Shown here: piece by piece, positions 41,262-50,524 of the stretch
How the letters are laid out: each line of letters opens with the position of its first letter
How positions within the stretch are numbered: position 1 is the first letter of the stretch
Source: Myxococcales bacterium
GTDB lineage: Bacteria > Myxococcota_A > Bradymonadia > UBA7976 > UBA1532
Assembly (NCBI GenBank): GCA_020633465.1
Contig: JACKDN010000009.1
Location: forward strand, 186,001 to 250,000
Direction: 5' to 3'
DNA: 64,000 bases
Program-made: the position numbers and the translations under genes
Notes under the pieces: generated by a model
What the model saw: only the letters and a program-made list of their open reading frames with translations
What the model was told of the DNA's origin: nothing
The model's database searches: none

Positions 41262-42059
41262 TCACTTCGGCGCGTCCGCCTTCTTGCCGGCGTCCGCCGC
41301 GGGTGCCCCCGCGTCTCCGGGCGCCGCCTTCTCGGCCTGCTTCACCCAGTACGGCTTGCCCATGTAGCGCACCGTCGCGTTCTCGAAGGTGCCGGCCAGC
41401 CAGCTGTTCTGGAAGTCGCCGCTGCCCTTGTAGTTCACGGCCACGCGGCCCGACGCGGTGCCGCCCTCCTGGAAGACCGGCCCCTCGGGGTCGTAGGGCT
41501 TCACGTCCCACTGCGTGAACTCGAGCACGTAGGCGTTCGACGCGTTCCAGCTGGTGGCGCCGCCGCTGTCGTCCCCCGGCTTGGGCACCTGCCAGTAGCC
41601 CCCGCCGAAGGTCATCTTCTTCTCGTACTTGCTGCCCACCGCCGGCGTGTCGCCCTGCAGGTGCAGGTCGAGGTGGTGGCTGCCCACGATCAGCCCGGTG
41701 GGCCGCTTCAGCGGCTGATCGTGGAACGCGATCTTCCACCCCTTCAGCCCCGGCTCGACGAGCACGGTCACCACCGGGAAGGGCTTGCCGTTGACCATCC
41801 CGCCCGCCGGCGCGGCGGGGATGCCCTCGAAGGTCGGCGTCTCGGTCCACGTGTAGGCCGGCGGCGCCGCCCCCTCGGCGCCCGCGGCGCCCTTCGCGGC
41901 CTCGCCCGCCTTCGCGTCCGTGCCCTTCGCCGCCTTCGAATCGGCGGGCTTCTCGGCGCCCGCCTTCTCGGGGGCCTTCGGTCGACTCTTCGGCGGGTCG
42001 TCGCCGCAGCCCAGGGTGGCCACCGCCAGCCCGGTGATCAGCCACGCGCGCACGCTCAT
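41262..42059 (-). CDS. Lipoprotein of unknown function
   Basis: 265 residues. The lipoprotein signal ends TGLAVATLGC|GD. An Ala/Lys/Glu-rich linker (about 25-65) leads to a beta-rich domain (PVVTVLVEPGLKGWKIAFHD, SHHLDLHLQGD) that may have a jelly-roll or CBM-like fold; I recognise no family. A short Ala/Lys tail ends the protein. The gene is divergent from hisG. Confidence 0.65.
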   Translation of the reverse strand: MSVRAWLITGLAVATLGCGDDPPKSRPKAPEKAGAEKPADSKAAKGTDAKAGEAAKGAAGAEGAAPPAYTWTETPTFEGIPAAPAGGMVNGKPFPVVTVLVEPGLKGWKIAFHDQPLKRPTGLIVGSHHLDLHLQGDTPAVGSKYEKKMTFGGGYWQVPKPGDDSGGATSWNASNAYVLEFTQWDVKPYDPEGPVFQEGGTASGRVAVNYKGSGDFQNSWLAGTFENATVRYMGKPYWVKQAEKAAPGDAGAPAADAGKKADAPK

Positions 42060-42193
42060 TCGACTCTCCTCACTCGACGTTCGCGGCGCCTACCTTAGCC
42101 CGCTCCGCGCCGCTGGGCCACGCGCGCGCCGGGTTTTCGGGTGAACCGGTCGGGCGGCTCCCGTATCTTCGTGGCCTCGCGAAGGGGGTGAGC

Positions 42194-43054
42194 GTGACCG
42201 AGCCGATCCATCTGGCCCTGCCCAAGGGGCGCATGCAGGAGGGCATCTTCCGCCTGCTGGGCGACGCGGGCGTGCGCATCTCGGTCGGCAGCCGAGCCTA
42301 TCGGCCGACGCTGTCGCTGTCCGGCTTCGAGGTGAAGCTGCTCAAGCCGCAGAACATCGTCGAGATGCTGCACGCGGGCACGCGCGACCTGGGCTTCGCC
42401 GGCGCGGACTGGGTGGCCGAGAAGCAGGCCGAGCTGGTGCGCGTGCTCGACACCGGCCTGGATCCCGTGCGGGTGGTGGCGGCGGCGCCGACCGAGATGC
42501 TCGAGGGGGGCGCCCTGCCGAAGCGCCACCTGGTGGTGGCGTCGGAGTATGCCCGGCTGACGCGGGGCTGGATCGCGCAGAAGGGCCTGGACGCGCGCGT
42601 GGTGCGCACCTACGGCGCGACCGAGGTGTTCCCGCCCGAGGACGCCGACGTCATCGTCGACAACACGGCCACCGGGGCCACGCTGCGCGCGAACGGGCTG
42701 ACCATCGTCGACGAGGTGATGCGCTCGTCGACCGGGCTCTACGCGCACCCGGCGGCGTTGGACGACCCCGAGAAGCGGGGGGGGATCGAGCACCTGGCGA
42801 TGCTGCTGCGCTCGGTGCTCGAGGCGCGAAGGCGCGTGATGCTCGAGCTGAACGTGACGGTGGAGGGGCTCGAGGCGGTGGTCGCCATCCTCCCCTGCAT
42901 GCGCCAGCCGACCGTCAGCCGGCTGCACGGCGAGGCGGGCTACGCGGTGAAGGCGGCCGTGCTCCGCGAGGGGCTGCCGCTGCTCATCCCGCGCCTGAAG
43001 GCGGCCGGGGGCAGCGACATCGTGGTGTCGCCGGTCGGTCAGATCGTCCCGTGA
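42194..43054 (+). CDS. hisG: ATP phosphoribosyltransferase, long form
   Basis: 286 residues from GTG 42194, preferred over GTG 42188 for the AAGGGGG five bases upstream. It opens IHLALPKGRM, the family signature, and carries DLGFAGADWV and EDADVIVDNTATGATLRANG. The C-terminal ACT-like regulatory domain (VTVEGLEAVVAILPCMRQPT) marks the long, HisZ-independent form. It catalyses the first step of histidine synthesis and should be inhibited by histidine. It begins the first his block and overlaps the next gene by four bases. Confidence 0.93.
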   Translation: MTEPIHLALPKGRMQEGIFRLLGDAGVRISVGSRAYRPTLSLSGFEVKLLKPQNIVEMLHAGTRDLGFAGADWVAEKQAELVRVLDTGLDPVRVVAAAPTEMLEGGALPKRHLVVASEYARLTRGWIAQKGLDARVVRTYGATEVFPPEDADVIVDNTATGATLRANGLTIVDEVMRSSTGLYAHPAALDDPEKRGGIEHLAMLLRSVLEARRRVMLELNVTVEGLEAVVAILPCMRQPTVSRLHGEAGYAVKAAVLREGLPLLIPRLKAAGGSDIVVSPVGQIVP

Positions 43055-43902
43055 TCGCCCGGCTGCAGGCGGCGGGGGTCGACGCGCGTGACGTCGAGGG
43101 CGGCGTGTGGATCGGCGTGCCGGATCGGGCGTTCGCGCAGGCGGCGCTGCGCGCGCTGGGCGTGTCGGCGGTGGTGGCCGGCGGGGGCGTGCAGGTGCCG
43201 GCCGACGCGGTGGACGCGGTGCTGGCCGTGTGCGCGCCGGAGTGCCTGCTGTTCGACCTCGACGGCGTGCTGGCGGACGTGTCGCAGAGCTACCGCGCGG
43301 CGATCGTGGCGGCGGCGGCGGCCTTCGGGGTGACGCTGACGCCGGCGGCCATCGCGGCGGGCAAGGCCGAGGGCGACGCCAACAACGACTGGGTGCTGAC
43401 GCGGCGGCTGATGGCGCGGCAGGGGGTCGAGGTGTCGCTCGAGGCGGTGACCGAGGCCTTCGAGGCGGCCTATCAGGGTACGGACGACGCGCCCGGGCTG
43501 TGGCGCACCGAGCGGCTGTTGGTCGACCTCGAGTGGCTGGGCGCGCTGGGTGAGCGGTGGCCGCTGGGCATCGTCACCGGGCGGCCGCGCGGGGACGCCG
43601 ACCGCTTCTTCGGCGAGACCGGCCTGGGCGCCCTGGTGGCGGCGAGCGTCACGATGCACGAGGCCGCGGCGAAGCCGGATCCCGCGCCGGTGCGGCTGTG
43701 CCTCGAGCGGCTGGGGCGGCGCCGCGCCTGGCTGGTGGGCGACACACCCGACGACGTGCGGGCGGCGCGGGCCGCGGGCGTCGTGCCCATCGGCGTGGTC
43801 GCGCCGGGAGACGACGCCGGCGAGACGCGCGCGGCGCTCGAGGCGGCCGGCGCCGCGGTGGTGCTGGATCACGTGCGCCAACTGACGGAGTACCTGCCAT
43901 GA
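43051..43902 (+). CDS. HAD-family phosphatase with HisC-like N-terminal tail
   Basis: 283 residues from GTG 43051. Residues 65 onward are a HAD-IA phosphatase: LLFDLDGVLADV (nucleophile DxD), LGIVTGRPRGDADRF (Thr/Ser motif), KPDPAPVRLCLERL (Lys motif) and AWLVGDTPDDVRAA. The first 60 residues (RLQAAGVDARDVEGGVWIGV) resemble the C-terminal end of histidinol-phosphate aminotransferase. It lies between hisG and hisB, overlapping both, and hisB here is IGPD only. It is therefore the best candidate for the histidinol-phosphate phosphatase. HisC itself is not in the window. Confidence 0.8.
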   Translation: MIARLQAAGVDARDVEGGVWIGVPDRAFAQAALRALGVSAVVAGGGVQVPADAVDAVLAVCAPECLLFDLDGVLADVSQSYRAAIVAAAAAFGVTLTPAAIAAGKAEGDANNDWVLTRRLMARQGVEVSLEAVTEAFEAAYQGTDDAPGLWRTERLLVDLEWLGALGERWPLGIVTGRPRGDADRFFGETGLGALVAASVTMHEAAAKPDPAPVRLCLERLGRRRAWLVGDTPDDVRAARAAGVVPIGVVAPGDDAGETRAALEAAGAAVVLDHVRQLTEYLP

Positions 43903-44486
43903 ACCCGCGACGCGCCTACGTGCAGCGCACGACCAACGAGACCGACGTCGAGGTCACGCTCGACCTCGACGGCGCCGGCGAGGCCCACGTCGAGACGGGC
44001 ATCGGCTTCCTCGACCACATGCTGGGCAGCCTGGCGAAGCACGCGCGGCTCGACCTGCGGCTGAGCTGCGAGGGCGACCTGGAGATCGACGATCACCACA
44101 CCGCCGAGGACTGCGCGCTGACGCTGGGCCAGGCGCTGGATCAGGCGTTGGAGGATCGCGCGGGCATCGCGCGCTTCGGGTACGCCTACGCGCCCCTCGA
44201 CGAGGCGCTGGCGCGCGCGGTGGTCGACCTCTCGGGGCGTCCGCACGCCGAGATCGACCTCGGCTTCCGGCGCGAGATGCTGGGCACCATCGCCACCGAG
44301 AACCTGACGCACGTGCTGCGCTCGCTGGCCATCGCGGCCCGCGCGTGCCTGCACGTGGACGTGCTGAAGGGCGAGAACGACCACCACCGCGCCGAGGCGG
44401 CCTTCAAGGCCGTGGCCCTCGCGCTGCGCCAGGCCGTGCGCCGCGACGGCACCGGCGTGCCGAGCACCAAGGGCACGCTGGTCTGA
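43899..44486 (+). CDS. hisB: Imidazoleglycerol-phosphate dehydratase
   Basis: 195 residues from ATG 43899 (ATGA overlap with the HAD gene). IGPD family: TGIGFLDHML near 35-44, DDHHTAEDCALTLGQAL and ENDHHRAEAAFKA, the His/Glu manganese-binding motifs. Single function; no N-terminal phosphatase domain. It ends the first his block. Confidence 0.95.
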   Translation: MNPRRAYVQRTTNETDVEVTLDLDGAGEAHVETGIGFLDHMLGSLAKHARLDLRLSCEGDLEIDDHHTAEDCALTLGQALDQALEDRAGIARFGYAYAPLDEALARAVVDLSGRPHAEIDLGFRREMLGTIATENLTHVLRSLAIAARACLHVDVLKGENDHHRAEAAFKAVALALRQAVRRDGTGVPSTKGTLV

Positions 44487-44564
44487 CGCGCGTTCACGAG
44501 AGGGTTTCCTCGGCCGAGCCCGTCTGGTAGGGGCTTTGGCACCCCTAGGACTGGAGGCAGGCTC

Positions 44565-45347
<783 letters not shown>

Positions 45348-45351
45348 CGGT

Positions 45352-46026
45352 TTGCCGCTGCTGCTGGCGCTGAGCTGCCTGCAGGGGCGGCCCATGGCCG
45401 ACGCGTTCGACGCGCTGTGCGCGCTGGGCGCCGACGGCGTGCAGCTGACGCCGGGCAACCGGCCGACGCCCGGCTTCGCGCCCCACGTCGCGCGCAGCGG
45501 CGTGCCCATCCGCACGCACCACACCTTCAGCTTTCGCCAGCGGAAGCGGCCCGCGGCCTGGGACGGGGCGCGGTGCCTGACGCCGGCGCAGTCGGTGCAC
45601 CCGCCGGCGCTGGAGGCGGTGCCCGGCTGGCTGGACGCGGTGTGCGCCGCGCCCGACGGGCTGCCCGCGCTCGAGACGATGTACCCGGGCCAGCACCTGG
45701 GCGACGGCGCCGCGCTGCGGCGGGCGATGGACGCCGGCCTGCGGTTGGCGGTGGACGTCTCGCACCTGTACCTGCAGCGGGTGGCCGGGGTGCTCGACGA
45801 CGCGACGCTGCGCCGCGTGCTCGATTACGACCGCGTCGACGAGGTGCACCTGTCGGCCAACGACGGGCGCGGCGACCAGCACCGCCCGCTGGCGGCGGAC
45901 ACCTTCGGCCTCGGCTGGGCGCAGGCGCGGCTGCGCAGCGGGACGCCGGTGGTGCTCGAGTGCTACATGCACCGGCTGGACGACGCGGCGCGCCGGGCGC
46001 AAGTGGCGCGGGCGCGGGGAGGGTGA
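45352..46026 (+). CDS. Xylose isomerase-like TIM-barrel protein
   Basis: 224 residues from a TTG at 45352, after a GAGGGG site; no ATG or GTG fits better. An AP-endonuclease-2/xylose-isomerase-like fold is suggested by the N-terminal LLALSCLQGRPMADAFDALC, GADGVQLTPGN, LRLAVDVSHLYLQ (metal-binding Asp/His pattern) and VDEVHLSANDGRGDQH. It is shorter than most members, so function is open. It is part of an apparent operon from mscS to the E1 gene. Confidence 0.7.
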   Translation: MPLLLALSCLQGRPMADAFDALCALGADGVQLTPGNRPTPGFAPHVARSGVPIRTHHTFSFRQRKRPAAWDGARCLTPAQSVHPPALEAVPGWLDAVCAAPDGLPALETMYPGQHLGDGAALRRAMDAGLRLAVDVSHLYLQRVAGVLDDATLRRVLDYDRVDEVHLSANDGRGDQHRPLAADTFGLGWAQARLRSGTPVVLECYMHRLDDAARRAQVARARGG

Positions 46027-46027
46027 G

Positions 46028-47506
46028 GTGAGCGATCCCGAGACGCCGGCCGAGATGCGGGCCCACATGGTCGATCGGCTGTTCCGCCCGAAGGCGAGCG
46101 AGTGGCTGCGCGCGCACCCCGAGCACGAGAGCGTCGTGCTGTGCGTGGCCCAGTACTGGTGCGACGAGGCCAACGACGCGGTGCACGCGTTCGTGTACGC
46201 CAGCGCCGAGCGGGATCCGTCCTGGCCGTTGGGCTGCGACGACGACGCCCGGTGGGGGGGCGAGGCCGTCGCTTGCGAGGGCAAGCGCTGCGAGAACTGC
46301 GACGAGGGCCTCTACATCACCTGGTACGACAACGGGATGGCCATCCCCGCCTTCGAGGCCTACTGCATCGAGGGCTGCCACCAGGAGATGGACGAGGCCG
46401 AGGCCTACCTGCCCTACGCGGTGGCGCGGCGCGACGGCGAGGGCGTGGACATCGAGATCGTGGGGCAGGTGGTGCGGCCGTGGATCGACCGCGCGGCGGT
46501 GCTGGCCGAGGTCGTGGCGCCCGACGACGAGGAGGCCGAGCTGCTCGAGTGCGTCTACGCGCGGCCCGACGACGACGCGCCCCGGCTGGTGCTGGCCGAC
46601 TGGCTGCTCGAGCGGGGCGACGCGCGGGGCGAGCTGATCGCGCTGCAGCTTCGCCCCGAGCTGGGGCCGGCCCAGATCGCGCGGGCGACGCGCCTGCAAC
46701 GCACGCTGGGCATGCGGCTGCTGGGGCCGATCGCGCCGGTGGTGTCGGTGGCCTCGGCCCAGCTCGAGCGGGGCTTCCCCAGCCGCGTCGAGGTGCGCTT
46801 CGAGACCGAGCAGGACGTGTCGGTGTACGGGCACCTGTCGGCCTGGGCGACGGTGCGCCACCTGCGGTTCCACGAGGACGGGCTGGACCGCGTGACCACG
46901 GCGATGCACGGGCTGCGTGTGCTCGAGGGCGTCGAGGCGGACGCGCTGGCCGGGCTGCAGGCGGCGGACTGGCCGTGGGCCATCGAAGAGATGGAGGTGC
47001 TGGCCGACACCGCGGCCGCGCTCGAGATCCTGAGTCGAATCGAGACGTTGCCGGCGCTGCGCCGATTGACCCTGCGCGGGGTCGCCGCGACGCCGGGCGC
47101 CCTGCTGCTGCGGCGCGCGCCGTGGGCGGCGCAGCTCGAGACGCTGCGGGTGCCGCACGCGCCCTGCGCCGACGCGGGCGCCTGGGCGCGGGCCGCGGGG
47201 CGTACGCCGGCGCACACGCTGCTGCTCGACGGCGACCAGGAGGGGTGGTCGGCCGGCCGCTTCGACGCCACGCTCACCCGCGGCCCCAGCGGTGCCTTCG
47301 ACGCGGTCAGCCTGCGGCTGGGCAGCGCGGGCTACGGCGAGAACCGCCTGGTCAACGTCCAGCGCTTGCTGCGCTCGCTGCGCGGCGTCGGGCTGCGCCA
47401 CGTGACGATCGAGGGCGACCGGCAGCCCATCGACGCCGATCTGAACCTGCTCCGCGCCGCCGCCGGCCGCGCCGTGACCTGGACGTTGCCGCTCGATGAC
47501 GCCTGA
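46028..47506 (+). CDS. TIGR02996-domain protein with a Cys-rich N-terminal part
   Basis: 492 residues from GTG 46028, one base after the previous stop. At 163-205 the sequence ECVYARPDDDAPRLVLADWL, then LERGDARGELIALQL, is the TIGR02996 repeat-companion domain common in Myxococcota and Planctomycetes. Residues 80-125 contain ACEGKRCENCDEGLY and EAYCIEGC, a possible metal-binding Cys cluster. The rest is leucine-rich and may hold degenerate repeats. Function unknown. The last 11 bases overlap the E1 gene. Confidence 0.78.
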   Translation: MSDPETPAEMRAHMVDRLFRPKASEWLRAHPEHESVVLCVAQYWCDEANDAVHAFVYASAERDPSWPLGCDDDARWGGEAVACEGKRCENCDEGLYITWYDNGMAIPAFEAYCIEGCHQEMDEAEAYLPYAVARRDGEGVDIEIVGQVVRPWIDRAAVLAEVVAPDDEEAELLECVYARPDDDAPRLVLADWLLERGDARGELIALQLRPELGPAQIARATRLQRTLGMRLLGPIAPVVSVASAQLERGFPSRVEVRFETEQDVSVYGHLSAWATVRHLRFHEDGLDRVTTAMHGLRVLEGVEADALAGLQAADWPWAIEEMEVLADTAAALEILSRIETLPALRRLTLRGVAATPGALLLRRAPWAAQLETLRVPHAPCADAGAWARAAGRTPAHTLLLDGDQEGWSAGRFDATLTRGPSGAFDAVSLRLGSAGYGENRLVNVQRLLRSLRGVGLRHVTIEGDRQPIDADLNLLRAAAGRAVTWTLPLDDA

Positions 47507-49445
47507 GGATCTGCGCGCGCTGCACCGCGCCCTGTGCCTGCCCCGCGCCATCGAGGGGCGCATGCTGCTGCTGCTGCGCCAGGGGCGCCTGTCGAAGTGG
47601 TTCGCCGGCGTCGGTCAGGAGGCCGTGTCGGTGGGCGTGATGCAGGCCCTGCGCCCCGACGACTGGGTGCTGCCGCTGCACCGCAACCTGGGCGTGTTCA
47701 CCGCGCGCGTGGACCTCGACCGGCTGTACCGGCAGCTGCTGGGGCGCGCGGGCGGCTTCACGGCGGGGCGTGATCGCAGCTTCCACTTCGGCGATCCGGC
47801 GCGGCACGTCGTCGGGATGATCTCGCACCTCGGCGCCATGCTGCCGGTGGCCTGCGGGCTGGCGCTGGCCGATCAGCTCGCGGGGCGCGACCGCGTGGCC
47901 GTCGGCTTCGTCGGCGACGGCGGCACCAGCGAGGGCGACGTGCACGAGGCGATGAACCTGGCGGCCGTGTGGCGGCTGCCGGTGGTGTTCGTCGTCGAGA
48001 ACAACCAGTGGGGGCTGTCGACGCCGGCGCACGAGCAGTACGCCTGCGCGCGGCTGGCCGATCGGGCGGCGGGCTACGGCATGCCGGGCGTGCAGATCGA
48101 CGGCAACGACGTGCGCGCGGTGACGGCGGCGATGGGCGAGGCCGTGGCGCGGGCGCGGGCGGGTGAGGGGCCGACGCTGATCGAGTGCCTCACCTACCGC
48201 ATGCGCGGGCACGAGGAGGCCAGCGGGGTGGCGTACGTGCCGCCGGACGAGCTGGCGGCGTGGGCCGAGCGGGATCCGCTGGCGCGCTTCGAGGCCGATC
48301 TGTTCGCGGACGGGGTGATGACGCCCGAGGAGGCCGAGGCGGTGCGCGCCGAGCTGGACGCGGCGGTGCGCGACGCGGTGGACGCCGCGCTGCTGGCGTC
48401 GCTGCCCGACAGCGACGCGGCGACCGAGCTCGCCGCGGTGTACGCGCCGGCGCCCGCCCCGCCGCCCGAGCCGGCCGTCGAGGGCCCCGAGCGCCGCTAT
48501 GTCGACGCCGTGGCCGAGGGCCTGGCGCAGGCGATGGCCGAGGACGACCGCGTGCTGCTGCTGGGCCAGGACGTGGCCGAGTACGGCGGCGTCTTCAAGG
48601 TCAGCGCGGGCCTGGTCGAGCGCTTCGGAAAGGGGCGGGTGCGCAACACGCCGATCATCGAGTCGGGGGCGCTGGGCGCGGCGATGGGGCTGGCGCTCAA
48701 CGGGCTGCGGCCGGTGGTCGAGATGCAGTTCGCCGACTTCGTCACCTGCGGCTTCAACCAGATCGTCAACAACCTCGCGAAGACGCACTACCGCTGGGGC
48801 GCGGCGCTGCCCGTGGTCGTGCGCATGCCCCAGGGCGCTGGGACCGGCGCCGGGCCCTACCACTCGCAGAGCGTCGAGGCGTGGTTCACGCACGTCGCCG
48901 GGCTGAAGGTGGTGGCGCCGGCGACGCCCTTCGACGCGAAGGGCCTGTTGCTGGCGGCGGTGGACGATCCGAACCCGGTGCTGTTCCTCGAGCACAAGGC
49001 GCTGTACCGCGCGGCCCGCGGACCGGTGCCCGAGGGCGCGTACCGCGTGCCGTTGGGCGTCGCGCGCGTGGCGCGGCCGGGCGTCGACGCGACGGTGGTG
49101 ACGTGGGGATCGGGCGTGGGCCAGGCCATTGACGCGGCCGAGCGGCTGGGGCTGGACCTCGAGGTCATCGACCTGCGCACGCTGCTGCCCTGGGACGTCG
49201 AGGCGGTCGCCGCGTCGGTGCGCCGCACCGGCCGCGCGTTGGTGCTGCACGAGGCGCCGCTGACCGGCGGGTTCGGCGGTGAGATCGCCGCGACGATCGG
49301 CAAGGTGTGCTTCGAGTGGCTGGACGCGCCGGTCGAGCGCGTGGGCGCGCTGGACACGCCGGTGCCCTTCGCGAAGGCGCTGGAGGCGATCCACCTGCCC
49401 ACCGCGCGGCTGGACGCGGCGCTGCGCGGGCTGGTGGCGTACTGA
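47496..49445 (+). CDS. Fused E1 alpha-beta subunit of a 2-oxoacid dehydrogenase
   Basis: 649 residues. Residues 1-315 are an E1-alpha: GFVGDGGTSEGDVHEAMNLA (about 137-156) with the ThDP motif and NNQWG. An Ala/Pro linker (about 317-330) leads to an E1-beta (EGPERRYVDAVAEGL onward; LLGQDVAEYGGVFKVSAGL; VVEMQFADFVTCGFNQIVNN; LLPWDVEAVAASV). The order and motifs resemble branched-chain (2-oxoisovalerate) E1 rather than homodimeric AceE. It decarboxylates a 2-oxoacid on ThDP and feeds a lipoyl E2. No E2 or E3 is near. Confidence 0.9.
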   Translation: MTPEDLRALHRALCLPRAIEGRMLLLLRQGRLSKWFAGVGQEAVSVGVMQALRPDDWVLPLHRNLGVFTARVDLDRLYRQLLGRAGGFTAGRDRSFHFGDPARHVVGMISHLGAMLPVACGLALADQLAGRDRVAVGFVGDGGTSEGDVHEAMNLAAVWRLPVVFVVENNQWGLSTPAHEQYACARLADRAAGYGMPGVQIDGNDVRAVTAAMGEAVARARAGEGPTLIECLTYRMRGHEEASGVAYVPPDELAAWAERDPLARFEADLFADGVMTPEEAEAVRAELDAAVRDAVDAALLASLPDSDAATELAAVYAPAPAPPPEPAVEGPERRYVDAVAEGLAQAMAEDDRVLLLGQDVAEYGGVFKVSAGLVERFGKGRVRNTPIIESGALGAAMGLALNGLRPVVEMQFADFVTCGFNQIVNNLAKTHYRWGAALPVVVRMPQGAGTGAGPYHSQSVEAWFTHVAGLKVVAPATPFDAKGLLLAAVDDPNPVLFLEHKALYRAARGPVPEGAYRVPLGVARVARPGVDATVVTWGSGVGQAIDAAERLGLDLEVIDLRTLLPWDVEAVAASVRRTGRALVLHEAPLTGGFGGEIAATIGKVCFEWLDAPVERVGALDTPVPFAKALEAIHLPTARLDAALRGLVAY

Positions 49446-49927
49446 GGGGGCGCTTCGGGCCCGTCGGTGGTCCTCGGTACGCCTCGCCATGACGGTGGGG
49501 CTGGCAGCGAGGGCGCGATGCTCGCTGTGATCAGGCGACCGCGCTGGTGCAGCCGTCGATCGTGCGTGGCATCACAGCGATCGCCGGCCGTTGCCGTCGC
49601 CGTTGACGTCGCCGTCGCCGTCGCCGGGTTCGCTTCGGTTCGAGCGAGCTAAGTCGGGGTGTCGCAGCGCACGCCTCAGCGCGTTCGTTCTCGAAACGTG
49701 AGCCGTGCCCGAGCGGGGCTTCGGCCGCGCTGCGAGCGCCACCAGGCTGGCCGGCCGTCGCAGTCTGGGCGAGGCTCCTCGGCGACGTCGACGGCGACGG
49801 CGACGGCAACGGCAACGGGCCGTGTGCGCTGGCGGACGCTGACGGCGGGTGCAGGTCGAGCAGACGTGGGGCGCTTGATCTTTCGGCGCGCGTCGCGTCG
49901 GATGGGCGGCGGAGCGGAGGTCGGCGA
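49446..49927. other. 482-base intergenic region with inverted microsatellites
   Basis: No gene is supported here. It holds a 39-base pair of inverted GCC/TCG-type microsatellite arms (49588-49626 and 49780-49818, 35 of 39 positions complementary). There is also a perfect 10-bp inverted repeat TCGCTGTGAT/ATCACAGCGA (49522-49531 and 49571-49580). The region separates the E1 gene from the second his block. A weak TTGATC-N17 promoter for hisH may lie near 49875-49905. Confidence 0.6.
49588..49818. repeat. Long imperfect inverted repeat of trinucleotide tracts
   Basis: The left arm (49588-49626) of CCG/TTG/TCG triplets and the right arm (49780-49818) of the complement pair at 35 of 39 positions, with about 150 bases between them. 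A transcript could form a long stem. Its origin could be microsatellite expansion rather than a functional element. Confidence 0.7.
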
Positions 49928-50521
49928 ATGAGCGTGGTGCGGGTGGTGCGGACGGGCACCGCGAACCTGGCGTCGGTGGTCGCGGGGCTGAAGCGCGTGG
50001 ACGCCGAGCCGGTGCTCTGCGCCGACCCGGATCTTCTGGCGAAGGCCGACCGGGTGGTGCTGCCGGGCGTCGGCGCGCTGGCCGCCGCGATGGAGACGCT
50101 GCGCGGCGGGCTGGGCGACGCGCTGAGCGCGCGCGTCCGCGCCGGGCGGCCGACGCTGGCCGTCTGCTTGGGGCTGCAGCTGCTGCTCGAGGGCAGCGAC
50201 GAGAGCCCGGGCGTGCCGGGCCTGGGCGTCGTCGCCGGGCACGCCCACAAGTTCACCGGCGTCGGCCTGCGCGTGCCGCACCTGGGCTGGAACCGCGTCG
50301 AGCCGGACGCCGACTGCCGGCTGCTGCGGCCCGGCCACGCCTACTTCGCGCACAGCTTCTATCTGGCCGAGGCGCCGACGGGCTGGGCGGCGGCGCGCAC
50401 GACGCACGGGCGCGCCTACGTCTCGGCCTTCGAGCGCGGCCCGGTCCTGGCCTGTCAGTTCCACCCCGAGCTGTCCGGCGCCTGGGGCCTGGACCTGCTG
50501 CGTCGCTGGCTGGAGGCCTGA
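49928..50521 (+). CDS. hisH: Imidazole glycerol phosphate synthase subunit HisH
   Basis: 197 residues from ATG 49928 with GGAGGT upstream. Class I glutaminase: LAVCLGLQLLLEGS with nucleophile C80, and CQFHPELSG with H179 and E181. It supplies ammonia to HisF to make IGP and AICAR. It begins the second his block, three bases before hisF. Confidence 0.93.
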   Translation: MSVVRVVRTGTANLASVVAGLKRVDAEPVLCADPDLLAKADRVVLPGVGALAAAMETLRGGLGDALSARVRAGRPTLAVCLGLQLLLEGSDESPGVPGLGVVAGHAHKFTGVGLRVPHLGWNRVEPDADCRLLRPGHAYFAHSFYLAEAPTGWAAARTTHGRAYVSAFERGPVLACQFHPELSGAWGLDLLRRWLEA

Positions 50522-50524
50522 TCG

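Noticed and set aside
44520..44550. TAGGGG/CCCCTA inverted repeat before mscS as an operator
   Set aside because: Only six base pairs with an eight-base loop in GC-rich DNA; too weak to list as a regulatory site.
49531..50256. A 241-codon minus-strand frame over the inverted microsatellites and hisH
   Set aside because: It is low in complexity (Arg/Gln/Ser runs from the repeats), antisense to hisH and has no start signal.
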